The position numbers and the translations under genes are program-made. Under the pieces are notes generated by a model that had not been told where the DNA came from, made no database searches, and saw only the letters and a list, made by a program, of their open reading frames with translations. This document shows positions 24,272 through 34,166 of a DNA stretch of 64,000 nt, in pieces; the first letter of the stretch is position 1; the number at the start of each line of letters is the position of its first letter. The DNA lies in contig NZ_RXIZ01000004.1 of the NCBI RefSeq assembly GCF_003987855.1, positions 70,220 to 134,219 on the forward strand, read 5' to 3'. Source of the stretch: Hyphomicrobium sp. (GTDB taxonomy: Bacteria; Pseudomonadota; Alphaproteobacteria; Rhizobiales; Hyphomicrobiaceae).

Positions 24272-26599
24272 GTGGGGATTTATCGACGGGTGGGACAAGT
24301 GAAGTTTGCGGGGCTCTCGTTATCGAACGCGGGAATTGGGCCGGTGCTGCGCCGCATCGCGGCCGCGATCGTGACCCTATTGATGCTGACAATCGGCCCG
24401 AGCGTTCCCGCGGCCGTCAAAACTACCGACGACGCGGAAGCCGCACAGCGCCCGCCCGTCATCATGCCGATCTTTTTCACCTCCAAAAGCGACGATTGCT
24501 ATGACAGCGGCATCGTGACCGCGATCAAACGCATCGCGACGCTTTCGCAAAACTACGTCAACCGTACGGGCGGTATCGCCGGCAGGCAGCTCCTCATCAA
24601 CCTGCTCGATGACAAGCGCGATCCACAACGTGCAACGGCAAACCTCGCGACCGCAATCGGCGATCCACAAACGATAGCGATGGCCGGCTTCACAAGCTCA
24701 AACCGTGCCAAAACCGCCTTCGATGCAAACGGCAAGGATCTCAAAGCCGCAAACATCCCTTTCATCTCGGACATTTCGGTCGCCAAGATCATCGCCGATT
24801 ATCCCTCCGTTTTCACGACGAGACCGTCGGAAGACGAGGAGCGAATGCCGGTCATCGCCGAATTCGTCAAGGAAATGAAATTCGAACGCGTGGCTTTCGT
24901 CGGCCTGCAAGACAATGTCGCGAGCGGAAATCTGGGCGACGCTCTGAAGAGAGTTCTCGCGCCGAATGCGATAATCGCCGACCATCGCTTGGTCTTGAAG
25001 GACGACAAGCTAGATCCCGCCGCCATTTCAGCGATGACGGATGATCTAAAAGCAAAGAATGCCGACATCGTCTTTATCGCCATAGGCAATGATCGCCGCA
25101 ACGATGTCCTCAATCAGTTCAAGTCGGCAGGCTTCACACCGCCCGTCTTTGTCAACGGCCGCATTGACAATCTGGTCTCGAAGTCCGGCGGAGCGATGTA
25201 TCCCAACGATGTCTATCAGCTCGCCTGGGACGGCTTTCCCGATGTTTACAGCGAGCGTCTTCGTGACCTTCTTCTGACCTCGATCCATCCCGAATATTGG
25301 GTCTTTCAAGGAGAAAAGAACGATGCGGCGCCGGGCTGGAAGGACGGCACCTGCAAAGTGCGCGACGACGACGTTCCGCCCAATCCGCTGGATGACGAGA
25401 ACATGCGCGCGCTGCAGACCGGCATGCGCTACGCCGACATGATCCGGCTCGTCGCCGAAGCAGCCCGGTCCGCACCCGCTGCCGCGAGTGTCCCAGACCT
25501 GCGAGAGTTTATCGTCAATGAACTCAACACCACCTATGCCGCTGGCAAGGGCATGTTCAAGGGCCGCTTTGGCGACTGGTCATTCCGGCCAACCTCACGC
25601 GCGGCAGCTACGGCACCGCTGCTCGTCGTGCTTCCGCGAGGCATCGGCCACCCGCAGCTCGCACCGATGCAGTTTCTTCGCCTCCGCAACGATGCCATGC
25701 GCAGGATCGATACGCTCTATGCCGACATAGACCTGATCCGCGCTGACCGTATTGACGACAACGATCAGACGTTTCTCGCCGACTTTTATATTTCCATGAA
25801 CGACAGGAGCGGTGCATCGATCGACCAGATCGAATTCTCCAACGCTTACCTCGATCCTGGCTCAAATAGCCGCCAAATCACGATCACGCCGATCCATGAT
25901 GGCGGCAAGAGCGACGCGTATCCCGATCACATGAAGATCTATCAAGTGACGGGCAAGTTCCTCTATTCGCCCAACCTCAGGAACTATCCATTCGATACGC
26001 AGCGATTCTCGATCGACATTCAGCCCAAGCACGGCTCGGCGGCCTTTATCGTGCAACCTCCGCCGAGAAACTTGCGCGATAAGTCGGTTACCGTGGACGG
26101 CTGGGATCCGAAGGATCAATACGTCAGCTATGACGAGGATTTCGTGCGCACGGTCGACGCTCACACGCTCGAACCCAGCGTCGTTCCATTTTATAAGGCG
26201 AGCTTCGTCTGGCTCATGAAGCGGCAGACCACTGACTACTTCCTTCGCGTTGTCGTTCCTCTGGCCTTCATTTTGTTCATCGCCTATCTCTCGATCTTCA
26301 TCTCGACCCATCACTTCGAAGCGATCGTGACGATCCAGGTGACCGCGCTGCTCTCGGCTGTCGCTCTTTATCTCGCGCTGCCAAAACTCGACGCGAACAT
26401 CGAGACGCTCTCAGATCGACTGTTCCTGTTCACATATTTGGTCTTAAGCATCATCATCGCGATTACCATCGCCCGCGTGAACCGACGCATCGAGCCGATC
26501 GGCTGGCTCAAAAAATCACTCGCGTTGTTGCACATCGCGATCGTGCCGCTGATGGTCGGACTGATGTCTTACTACGTCTATCAAGCGATGACAGCGTGA
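24272..26599 (+). CDS. Periplasmic-binding-protein domain fused to a pentameric ligand-gated ion channel
   Basis: The protein has 775 residues from a GTG (another GTG at 24299 is possible). After a signal peptide, residues about 60-460 resemble the ABC branched-chain amino-acid binding fold (NYVNRTGGIAGRQLLINLL; GFTSSNRAKTAF). Residues about 480-650 look like the beta-sandwich of Cys-loop receptors, with YPFD at 572-575 but no Cys pair, as in prokaryotic members. Four membrane segments follow: M1 about 656-678, M2 683-703, M3 715-735, M4 750-770. M2 begins EAIVTIQVTALLSAVAL, close to the cation channel GLIC, with Glu at -2', Thr at 2' and 6'. A ligand-gated, probably cation-selective channel of the inner membrane is inferred. 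Confidence 0.85.
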   Translation: MGIYRRVGQVKFAGLSLSNAGIGPVLRRIAAAIVTLLMLTIGPSVPAAVKTTDDAEAAQRPPVIMPIFFTSKSDDCYDSGIVTAIKRIATLSQNYVNRTGGIAGRQLLINLLDDKRDPQRATANLATAIGDPQTIAMAGFTSSNRAKTAFDANGKDLKAANIPFISDISVAKIIADYPSVFTTRPSEDEERMPVIAEFVKEMKFERVAFVGLQDNVASGNLGDALKRVLAPNAIIADHRLVLKDDKLDPAAISAMTDDLKAKNADIVFIAIGNDRRNDVLNQFKSAGFTPPVFVNGRIDNLVSKSGGAMYPNDVYQLAWDGFPDVYSERLRDLLLTSIHPEYWVFQGEKNDAAPGWKDGTCKVRDDDVPPNPLDDENMRALQTGMRYADMIRLVAEAARSAPAAASVPDLREFIVNELNTTYAAGKGMFKGRFGDWSFRPTSRAAATAPLLVVLPRGIGHPQLAPMQFLRLRNDAMRRIDTLYADIDLIRADRIDDNDQTFLADFYISMNDRSGASIDQIEFSNAYLDPGSNSRQITITPIHDGGKSDAYPDHMKIYQVTGKFLYSPNLRNYPFDTQRFSIDIQPKHGSAAFIVQPPPRNLRDKSVTVDGWDPKDQYVSYDEDFVRTVDAHTLEPSVVPFYKASFVWLMKRQTTDYFLRVVVPLAFILFIAYLSIFISTHHFEAIVTIQVTALLSAVALYLALPKLDANIETLSDRLFLFTYLVLSIIIAITIARVNRRIEPIGWLKKSLALLHIAIVPLMVGLMSYYVYQAMTA

Positions 26600-26602
26600 G
26601 AC

Positions 26603-27532
26603 TCACGCCGCTATTAGGTCGGTGCGGATGGAATCAAGAAGCTTTGTAAAGGCCGCCACCGCAGGATTGCGAAATTGCGCGGATCCATCGCGACCGCTCA
26701 AGGCCGCAACCAGATCCCATTGAATGCCCGGTTTCCGCAGCTTCACCATCCCAATCTTGGGCGAAGTCGCGGCCGCCGCTCGCGCGCACGCGAACGTCTT
26801 CGGCACCAATGCGATCCCGAATCCTCGGGCGACGAGATCGAGAAGCACCTGGACGTCGCCAACCTCGAGAACCGTCCGGCGCGGAACATTGGCAGCAGCG
26901 AACGCCCGGTCGACAATCCTTCTCGTCCCTTTATCGGGTTGGAAATCTACGAATGTTTCCTCAGCGAGGCTTTCGATAGACACGCACTGCTGCCCCTCAA
27001 GCGCATGTCCGACCGGGTGGGCGATGACCAACGGATCTGACGCGATAGGAATCGTGACGATCTCTTTGCTTTTTTCGTAAAGAGGAAAGAAGGCGAGATC
27101 GACATTTCCTTCCTTCACCGTCTCCATGAGCTTTGTCGCGGTCCCATGGCAAAGTTTGATCTCGACGGAAGGATGAAGCTTGTGGAACTCACCCAACAGC
27201 AGCGGCAGATCGAAGAAAGCATTGACGCTTCCACAGGTCCCGATGCTTAGCGTCCCCCGCTCAAGCCCGGTGATCGCCGCCACGGCGCGACGCGCGTCTT
27301 TCACGCCGGCGATTATTGCTTGTGCCTTCTCGAACAGCACGCGGCCTGCGACCGTAAGCTCGACACGTCGGGTGGTGCGGACGAACAAGGCCGCACCCAT
27401 CTCTTGCTCCAGCGCACGAATGGACGCTGAAAGCCCTGACTGAACGATATTCATTTTCTTGGCCGCGCGGGTGAAGTGCTGCTCCTCCGCGGCGGCCACG
27501 AAATGCTCAAGCTGTTTGAGGTCCATGCTCAA
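26603..27532 (-). CDS. LysR-family transcriptional regulator
   Basis: The protein has 309 residues: an N-terminal HTH (HFTRAAKKMNIVQSGLSASIRAL) and a C-terminal substrate-binding domain. It starts at 27532 or two codons later. It is convergent with the channel gene, ending 4 bases from it, and divergent from the RND pump operon across an AT-rich 257-base gap. LysR proteins often control the divergent gene, so the pump is the likely target. The inducer is unknown. Confidence 0.92.
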   Translation of the reverse strand: MSMDLKQLEHFVAAAEEQHFTRAAKKMNIVQSGLSASIRALEQEMGAALFVRTTRRVELTVAGRVLFEKAQAIIAGVKDARRAVAAITGLERGTLSIGTCGSVNAFFDLPLLLGEFHKLHPSVEIKLCHGTATKLMETVKEGNVDLAFFPLYEKSKEIVTIPIASDPLVIAHPVGHALEGQQCVSIESLAEETFVDFQPDKGTRRIVDRAFAAANVPRRTVLEVGDVQVLLDLVARGFGIALVPKTFACARAAAATSPKIGMVKLRKPGIQWDLVAALSGRDGSAQFRNPAVAAFTKLLDSIRTDLIAA

Positions 27533-27789
27533 TCACCGGATGGAATTAATCTACATTACAGCTTAATAGCATTCGAACATACTATTGGACAGATTGAACC
27601 TTGTCTCGCAAATCTTTCTTGCGAACTTGGGGGAAGAGTTTGGCGCGACGAGGCGTGAACCTTGACGTGCGCTTTGGTCGCTACGGGTAATGGCTCGCGC
27701 GATAAACGGATGTTCGTCGGACCGTGCGTTATCCGGCGGGGCGGTAGCCGGCATTATTCCGAGCCGGCGTCTGGTGGAGAATTCGGTAC
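27533..27789. other. Divergent promoter region, LysR gene / RND operon
   Basis: This gap contains an AT-rich block (about 27540-27600) next to the LysR start, unlike the GC-rich flanks. That is where a LysR operator and both promoters would be expected. No unambiguous T-N11-A palindrome or promoter pair could be fixed by eye. Confidence 0.4.
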
Positions 27790-30700
27790 ATGGCTGCACT
27801 CGTACGCATCGCGCTGCGGCTGCCGTACACGTTCGTCGTGCTTGCGTTGCTCATCCTGCTGACCGGCGGACTGGCAGCCTTTCGTACGCCGATCGATATC
27901 TTTCCCGATATCCGAATCCCCGTAATCGCCACCGTCTGGCAATACACCGGCCTGCCCCCCGATGAACTCGCAGGCCGTATCGTCACGCCGTTCGAGCGCG
28001 CTTTAACAACGACCGTCAACGACATCGAGCACATCGAAGCCAATTCCTTTAATGGCATCGGCGTCGTCAAAATCTTCTTCCAACCGTCGGTCGACATCAG
28101 CGTTGCAAACGCGCAGGTCACCGCGATCGCCCAGACCCTACTGAAGCAGATGCCGCCCGGCGCAACGCCGCCGCTCATCCTGAATTACAGTGCCTCCACC
28201 GTGCCGATTTTGCAGCTGGCGCTCGGCGGGGACGGCCTGACCGAACAGAACCTGTCCGATCTGGGCATGAACATGGTGCGCGTGCGCCTCGTGACCGTGC
28301 CAGGCGCCGCCATACCGTACCCATACGGCGGCAAAACGCGACAAATCCAAATCGACCTCGACACCACTGCATTGCATGCCAAAGGCCTGTCAGCTCAAGA
28401 CGTGCAGAACGCATTTGCGGCTCAGAACCTGATCAATCCGATCGGCACGCAAAAGATTGGCGCCACTGAATATACGATGCAGCTCAACAATGCTCCGTCC
28501 GACCTGGATGCATTGGGCGACCTGCCGATAAAGGCGGTCAACGGCGCGATGGTCTACATCCGCGATGTGGCCCACGTCCGCGACGGCAACCCGCCGCAGC
28601 AGAACATCGTGCACGTCAATGGCAACAGGTCTGTTCTTCTTTCTGTGCTGAAGAACGGCGCCGTCTCGACCCTCGATATCATTCAGGGCATCAAGGACAA
28701 GGTCGATGAGATCAAGCCCGGCCTGCCTGACGCGCTGACGATCTCGTTTCTCGGAGACCAGTCGATCTTCGTCCGCGCCGCTGTTCAGAACGTTATCCAC
28801 GAAGGCGTTCTCGCCGCCGCCCTGACGAGCGTCATGATCTTGCTCTTTCTCGGCAGCATGCGATCGACGATCATCATAGCGACCTCCATTCCGCTTGCCG
28901 TGCTGTCCTCCATCGCCATGCTCTCGGCGATCGGCGAGACGCTGAACATCATGACCCTGGGTGGCTTGGCGCTCGCCGTTGGCATCTTGGTGGATGAAGC
29001 GACGGTCACGATCGAAAATATCAACTACCATCTGGAACAGGGCAAGGACGTCGAAACGGCAATTCTCGACGGCGCCGATCAGATCGCCACGCCGGCGTTC
29101 GTCTCGATGCTCTGCATCTGTATCGTCTTCGTGCCGATGTTCTTCTTGAACGGCGTCGCCCGGTTCCTATTCGTGCCGATGGCTGAAGCCGTGATGTTCG
29201 CGATGGTATCATCCTTCATCCTGTCCCGAACCCTCGTTCCGACGATGGCAAAGTTCCTGCTGAAGCCGCACGATCATGAGGCCCATCAAAGGCCGACGCG
29301 CAATCCGTTCGTGATGTTTCAGCGTGGGTTCGAACTTGGCTTTGAGAAGTTTCGCGTCGCCTATCGTAGTCTGCTCGAAGGCGCCCTTCACCATCGGCCG
29401 ACCGTGCTGATCGTGTCGTTCGCGTTTATCGCCGCGTCCGCTTGCCTCGCGCCGTATCTCGGTCGCAACTTCTTTCCTGCCGTCGACTCCGGCCAGATCT
29501 TGATGCACGTCCGTTTGGCGATAGGAACGCGGGTCGAGGAAAGCGCTCACGAATTCGCGCGCATCCAGGAAGCGATCCGCGACGTCATCGCGCCGCAGGA
29601 TCTGGAAGCGATGGTCGACAACATCGGCTTGCCGATCAGCGGCATCAACACCGCCTATAACAATACCGGCACGATCGGACCGCAGGACGGTGATATTCAG
29701 ATCGCCCTCAATCACGGGCATCGGCCCACGGCCGAATATGTCCGCGAACTTCGCGATGAACTGCCGAAGCGTTTTCCAGGCGCGACCTTCGCGTTTCTAC
29801 CCGCGGATATCGTCAGTCAAATTCTGAACTTCGGCGCTCCGACGCCAATCGACCTGCAGATTCGCGGCCCAAATCTCGACGGCGCCTTCGACTACGCGCA
29901 AAAGATTTTACGGCAGATCAAGCTTATCCCGGGCGTCGCCGATGCACGAATCCAGCAATCGCGCAGCAGCCCAAGCTTTAAGGTCAACGTCGACCGCTCT
30001 CGCGCTCAGTATGTCGGCGTGACCGAGAAGGACGTTACGCAAAGCCTTGCGACGAGCCTCGCCGGCACCAGTCAGGTCAACCCGACGTACTGGCTCAACC
30101 CGAAAAACGGCGTGACCTACCCGATCGTTATACAAACACCGCAGTACGGTCTCGACTCGCTGACGTCGCTGCAAAACCTGCCGATCACCGCGAGTGGCGC
30201 GGCGACGCCTCAGATCTTGGGCGCAGTAGCTAATTTTGACCGCGGCACCATGAACGCCGTCGTATCTCAATACGACATCCAGTCGATGGTACAGATTTTG
30301 ACGACGACGGAAGGCCGCGACATCGGCGCGGTGGCGGCCGACATCCAAAAGATCGTGGACGCCACCAAGCATGATCTTCCCAAAGGCGCCACTGCGGTGC
30401 TCTTGGGCCAAGTAAAGACGATGAATAGCGCCTATGCCGGAATGTTGTACGGCCTGCTCGGCGCGATCGTGCTTATATACCTGCTCATCGTCGTCAATTT
30501 CCAATCCTGGGGCGACCCGCTCGTGATCATCATGGCGCTGCCCTCGGCGCTCATCGGCATCATTTGGATGCTCTTCCTAACCGGCACGACACTGTCGGTT
30601 CCTGCCCTGACCGGCGCCATCATGTGCATGGGCGTTGCCACGGCGAACGCCGTCCTTGTGGTGAGCTTCGCACGCGAGCGACTAGACGATCACGGCGACC

Positions 30701-30981
30701 CGATTCTGGCCGCGCTCGAATCGGGTTTTGTACGAATTCGCCCCGTTCTGATGACCGCACTTGCCATGGTCATCGGTATGGCACCGATGGCCCTTGGGCT
30801 CGGCGAGGGCGGCGAACAGAACGCGCCGCTTGGCCGCGCCGTGATAGGCGGCCTTCTCTTCGCAACCGCCGCAACGCTTTTCCTGGTACCCGTCATCTTC
30901 AGCTTGATGCATAAGCGCAGGGCTGCGAACTCATCGTCGCCGCGAGGCGCCATCCCCGGTGGAGAATTCCATGCAGCCTGA
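27790..30981 (+). CDS. RND efflux transporter, inner-membrane permease
   Basis: This 1063-residue protein of full RND length has an N-terminal TM helix, two large periplasmic loops and two six-helix bundles. FRTPIDIFPDI and the TM4 motif GILVDEATVTIEN are clear. The proton-relay residues differ from AcrB: D402 is kept, the neighbouring Asp is E403, and the TM10 Lys is Ala (A952 in GVATANAVLVV). These changes match a recognised subfamily rather than damage. The adaptor follows with an 11-base overlap; no outer-membrane factor is present here. Substrate unknown. Confidence 0.93.
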   Translation: MAALVRIALRLPYTFVVLALLILLTGGLAAFRTPIDIFPDIRIPVIATVWQYTGLPPDELAGRIVTPFERALTTTVNDIEHIEANSFNGIGVVKIFFQPSVDISVANAQVTAIAQTLLKQMPPGATPPLILNYSASTVPILQLALGGDGLTEQNLSDLGMNMVRVRLVTVPGAAIPYPYGGKTRQIQIDLDTTALHAKGLSAQDVQNAFAAQNLINPIGTQKIGATEYTMQLNNAPSDLDALGDLPIKAVNGAMVYIRDVAHVRDGNPPQQNIVHVNGNRSVLLSVLKNGAVSTLDIIQGIKDKVDEIKPGLPDALTISFLGDQSIFVRAAVQNVIHEGVLAAALTSVMILLFLGSMRSTIIIATSIPLAVLSSIAMLSAIGETLNIMTLGGLALAVGILVDEATVTIENINYHLEQGKDVETAILDGADQIATPAFVSMLCICIVFVPMFFLNGVARFLFVPMAEAVMFAMVSSFILSRTLVPTMAKFLLKPHDHEAHQRPTRNPFVMFQRGFELGFEKFRVAYRSLLEGALHHRPTVLIVSFAFIAASACLAPYLGRNFFPAVDSGQILMHVRLAIGTRVEESAHEFARIQEAIRDVIAPQDLEAMVDNIGLPISGINTAYNNTGTIGPQDGDIQIALNHGHRPTAEYVRELRDELPKRFPGATFAFLPADIVSQILNFGAPTPIDLQIRGPNLDGAFDYAQKILRQIKLIPGVADARIQQSRSSPSFKVNVDRSRAQYVGVTEKDVTQSLATSLAGTSQVNPTYWLNPKNGVTYPIVIQTPQYGLDSLTSLQNLPITASGAATPQILGAVANFDRGTMNAVVSQYDIQSMVQILTTTEGRDIGAVAADIQKIVDATKHDLPKGATAVLLGQVKTMNSAYAGMLYGLLGAIVLIYLLIVVNFQSWGDPLVIIMALPSALIGIIWMLFLTGTTLSVPALTGAIMCMGVATANAVLVVSFARERLDDHGDPILAALESGFVRIRPVLMTALAMVIGMAPMALGLGEGGEQNAPLGRAVIGGLLFATAATLFLVPVIFSLMHKRRAANSSSPRGAIPGGEFHAA

Positions 30982-32185
30982 TTCTCCCCTCAAGCCGCCG
31001 CGGCGCTCGCGCTGGAGGATGCCGCTGGCGACTGCAATTTTCATCGCTGCGGCAGCTGGCGTCGCCTTCCTGGGAATTGAGAGCCGCGAACAGAGCGTCG
31101 CCCAGTTGAAGGACAAGGCTGCTGAACGCGCCGTGCCGACGGTCGCGGTAGCCCCACCTGCCGTCGAGCAGAGTGTTGGCGTGCTCGATCTCCCTGGACG
31201 GCTCGATGCCTTTTACCAGGCAGCGTTGTTCGCACGCGTGAACGGCTATGTTACGTCTCGCAATGCCGACATAGGCTCACGCGTGAAAGCTGGCGACGTC
31301 CTGGCAACGATCGACGCCCCGGATCTCGATCAACAGCTGTCTCAGGCCGAGTCAGATTTGAACAATGCGAAGGCGAACGCCGCCCTCGCCGACGTCACGA
31401 ACCAGCGATATCAGGCGCTGCTGCCGAGCAGCTACGTCACGCATCAGGCGGCCGACGAAAAGAAAGCCGACCTCGACGCCAAGAACGCGCTCGTGAAGTC
31501 GGGCCAAGCAAACGTCGATCGCCTCAAGGCGCTGAGCGAATATAAACGCATCGTCGCGCCATTCGATGGTATCGTCACGGTCCGCAACACCGATGTCGGC
31601 AACCTGATCAATACGGGAAGTTCGACCGGCGCCGAGATGTTTGTCGTCGCCGACGTGCACAAGCTCCGCCTTTACGTGAATGTACCGCAAACCTACGTCC
31701 CCATGATCCCGAAGGGCACAGTCGGCATACTCACCGTGCCCGAGCGGCCGGGCAAGAAATACGAAGCGAAGGTGGAGGCCTCGTCGGGTGCAGTCGACGT
31801 CGCCTCTGGTACGACCCGCATGCAGCTGATCGTCGACAATGCAGCCGGCGAGCTGATGCCGGGCGCCTATGCCAGCGTGCATCTCACCGTCGGCAACAAA
31901 CACGACGTCCTGGTTATTCCTTCAAGCGCCATCATTTTCGACAAGGCGGGCCTGCGTGTTGCCACGGTCGGAACGGATTCCAAAATAGCACTTAAGCCGA
32001 TCACTATCGGGCGCGACCGCGGCGCGACAGTCGAAATCGCGTCGGGGCTATCTCCGGAAGACCGCATCATCGAAAGTCCGCCGGATGGCATTTCGAACGG
32101 CGACAAGGTCAATGTGAAGGAAAAGCCGAACCCGGCCAACGCACCGTCGACGTCGGTTGGTCCGCCAAAGCCAAACAAGGGCTAA
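30971..32185 (+). CDS. RND periplasmic adaptor (membrane fusion protein)
   Basis: The 404-residue protein has an N-terminal membrane anchor (MPLATAIFIAAAAGVAFLG), a biotinyl-lipoyl-like part (VNGYVTSRNADIGSRVKAGDVLATI), a coiled-coil hairpin (LSQAESDLNNAKANAALADV) and C-terminal beta domains (GTVGILTVPERPG; VLVIPSSAIIFD). The ATG at 30971 is preceded by GGTGGAG and overlaps the pump gene. The gene order pump then adaptor is reversed compared with acrAB. It would link the permease to an outer-membrane channel coded elsewhere. Confidence 0.93.
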   Translation: MQPDSPLKPPRRSRWRMPLATAIFIAAAAGVAFLGIESREQSVAQLKDKAAERAVPTVAVAPPAVEQSVGVLDLPGRLDAFYQAALFARVNGYVTSRNADIGSRVKAGDVLATIDAPDLDQQLSQAESDLNNAKANAALADVTNQRYQALLPSSYVTHQAADEKKADLDAKNALVKSGQANVDRLKALSEYKRIVAPFDGIVTVRNTDVGNLINTGSSTGAEMFVVADVHKLRLYVNVPQTYVPMIPKGTVGILTVPERPGKKYEAKVEASSGAVDVASGTTRMQLIVDNAAGELMPGAYASVHLTVGNKHDVLVIPSSAIIFDKAGLRVATVGTDSKIALKPITIGRDRGATVEIASGLSPEDRIIESPPDGISNGDKVNVKEKPNPANAPSTSVGPPKPNKG

Positions 32186-32260
32186 CCGCGCATATTCGTC
32201 GGGGAACAGCCCCCTCGCTCCGCGCGTTCCTCTGCCGAACAGCGGAAGGATGATACTCCC

Positions 32261-32563
32261 ATGAGGACAGTGGCCCCTATTACAGCCGCGATTGCAGCGC
32301 TTTCCCTCGCCCTCGCTATTCCTGCATTCGCTGATCCTTTGCCTACCGGACACGAGCCAAGCGATGCGCACGGCATCGAGCCCGGTAAAGTTGGCCCTGG
32401 CAGCGAGAAAAATTCTCAAGTCTCGCCCACGTCGCCATCAATCCCGATCGATAAACAGCCGCCGCCGGAGATCCCGGCAAACGCGGGCGCTGGTACGGGT
32501 GAAAAAGGCAGTGGACCCGAAGCGACGTCTCCACCGCACAACCCGACGCCGGGCGTCCAGTAA
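32261..32563 (+). CDS. Exported Pro-rich small protein
   Basis: This 100-residue protein has a clear signal peptide (ITAAIAALSLALAIPAFA, cut near residue 24). The remainder is low-complexity, rich in Pro, Gly, Ser and Glu, and probably unstructured. It lies 75 bases after the RND adaptor on the same strand and could share its transcript. No family is recognised. Confidence 0.6.
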   Translation: MRTVAPITAAIAALSLALAIPAFADPLPTGHEPSDAHGIEPGKVGPGSEKNSQVSPTSPSIPIDKQPPPEIPANAGAGTGEKGSGPEATSPPHNPTPGVQ

Positions 32564-32568
32564 TCGAG

Positions 32569-33291
32569 CTACCGCTCTCCGATCAGCTTACAGCTAATAT
32601 CTACCTGCCCGGCTAAAGCGGCATCTCCTTGATAGATGCCGCAGTCGAGCAGGTTTTCTTGAAACACTTTGCGGCTCGTATAGACGTTGATGAGAAGCAT
32701 GGGCCGCCCCTCCTTCGTCTTCCGAAGCTCGCTCTCGGGAATCGAAATACCACCAAGGTTGACCGAGTTGGTACCGTTGGCGAGGTCCAGCGTCTCGTTC
32801 GCTAACCCGATCTCCCCGTCATCTCCTGCTCCCACTCCAGAAGCGGCAGTCCCGTAGTAAGATGCGGAGACCCGGACCGTCTCACCGGAGGATGTCAACT
32901 TGTTCGCCGCGGCGGACGACAGGGAAACTTGAACGACATACTTGGGCAAGACGCGAACACCGTCTGAAGCTGAGGTACTATCTCCCCCGCCGGTGCGCAC
33001 CGGATTCGGTGAACAGCCTTGATGCGCTTCGACATCTCTGATCCGCTGAACGTCAGCTTCTTCCGCCGCGCTGAGTTTGCCGTAGGGCGGGAAGCAACCT
33101 TTTCCGAACAAAGCAACCGCTTCACTGGTTTCGAAGCAGTAACCTTTGTTTGCGAAGATCGCATTGCGCGCTTGCCAGAGTGCCCCGCAAAGGTCGGCTG
33201 CCCGAGTTTCGGGCGCGCTTGCGAAAACGCCGAGCACTCCGGCGAGCAACGTCACGATGCTGTTCGTCTTCACCCGCATTTGGTGCATGGC
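32569..33291 (-). CDS. Exported YARHG-like domain protein
   Basis: The protein has about 240 residues with a signal peptide (SIVTLLAGVLGVFASAPETRA). Directly after it comes LWQARNAIFANKGYCF, followed by FPPYGKLSAAEEADVQRI, the pattern of the YARHG domain (an extracellular domain of unknown role, often in cell-surface proteins). Four cysteines lie in this part. The C-terminal half looks like beta-rich sequence. GAGGAAAA lies before the ATG at 33291; the longer frame to 33423 lacks a signal at its start. Confidence 0.72.
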   Translation of the reverse strand, partial: AMHQMRVKTNSIVTLLAGVLGVFASAPETRAADLCGALWQARNAIFANKGYCFETSEAVALFGKGCFPPYGKLSAAEEADVQRIRDVEAHQGCSPNPVRTGGGDSTSASDGVRVLPKYVVQVSLSSAAANKLTSSGETVRVSASYYGTAASGVGAGDDGEIGLANETLDLANGTNSVNLGGISIPESELRKTKEGRPMLLINVYTSRKVFQENLLDCGIYQGDAALAGQVDISCKLIGER

Positions 33292-33475
33292 GTTTTCCTC
33301 ATACTCCGACCGGCTGATCCCGGCACGAAGCCAAGCTACCGCCAACCAATAGCGTAGGTTTTGATTAAAACGGAACGAGCTTGACGCAACTGCATTTGCC
33401 AAAGCGCGAGTTCCCCGTTGCACTCACGGCCATCGCGGGCGACTGATCAAGAAAGCAACCAACTCGAGGCAACAC

Positions 33476-33748
33476 ATGTCGAAGCTTTTACGCGCCGCTG
33501 GCCTGATGTTCGGACTTGCCGCGCTCATCCCAGCAGCGCAGGCCCACTCCTGGCATCATCACCGGTACGAGAAACAATTCCGGCTGGGGTACCACCGGGC
33601 AGGTCCACCCCATGGCTATCGCTTCGGATTTTACACCTACGCCGGCGATCCCTTCGCGCGCGACGACTATTTCGACGGTAGGTATTGCTATTATCTGCAT
33701 CGCCGCGACTTCTGCCGCGGTCCCCGCCCGATAGAGTGGTTGCGCTAA
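33476..33748 (+). CDS. Exported His/Tyr/Arg-rich small protein
   Basis: A 90-residue protein with a signal peptide ending AAQA. The mature part is rich in His, Tyr, Phe and Arg (HSWHHHRYEKQF; RYCYYLHRRDFCRG) and has two cysteines. GAGG precedes the ATG. It may bind metal through its His cluster, but that is a guess. One of several aromatic-rich exported proteins in this region. Confidence 0.65.
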   Translation: MSKLLRAAGLMFGLAALIPAAQAHSWHHHRYEKQFRLGYHRAGPPHGYRFGFYTYAGDPFARDDYFDGRYCYYLHRRDFCRGPRPIEWLR

Positions 33749-33818
33749 GAATTCTGGAGGGCGCCGGCTGAGCCGGCCCCTCTTTCTACCGGGCATGTCT
33801 TAAAGTCAGACGCCGCTA

Positions 33819-34166
33819 TCAGCCCGCGGGCACGCAAATCTGGCGCGGACGCATATCCCAGCCGTTATCGTAGTAGCAGTAGGCGACGGGGTAGGCCGGA
33901 TACGCCGGAACTGGAACCGGGTACATCCGATAACGCGGCAGCGCATAGTAGCTGCCGGCCGGATAAAATCCGTATGCCGGATAGAAGCCCCAGCCGTCGC
34001 GATAGGCGCGCCGGACATACTTGGGACAACCCCAAAAACTCGGAGGACTGTAGCCGTACGGATCGAAACCGCAGCGGCGGCGGAATGTTGCATCGGCAGC
34101 GGAAGAGAGGACCGCCAGGCTCAACGCACCAGCAATACAAGCAACGAGGAACTTGAAAACAGACAC
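33819..34166 (-). CDS. Exported Tyr/Pro-rich small protein
   Basis: A 115-residue protein starting at GTG (34166) with GGGAG seven bases before it. The signal peptide is followed by a Tyr/Pro/Gly-rich mature part (GFYPAYGFYPAGSYYALP; PVPVPAYPAYPVAYCYY) and four cysteines. The composition suggests a surface or envelope protein. No family is recognised. Confidence 0.65.
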   Translation of the reverse strand: MSVFKFLVACIAGALSLAVLSSAADATFRRRCGFDPYGYSPPSFWGCPKYVRRAYRDGWGFYPAYGFYPAGSYYALPRYRMYPVPVPAYPAYPVAYCYYDNGWDMRPRQICVPAG

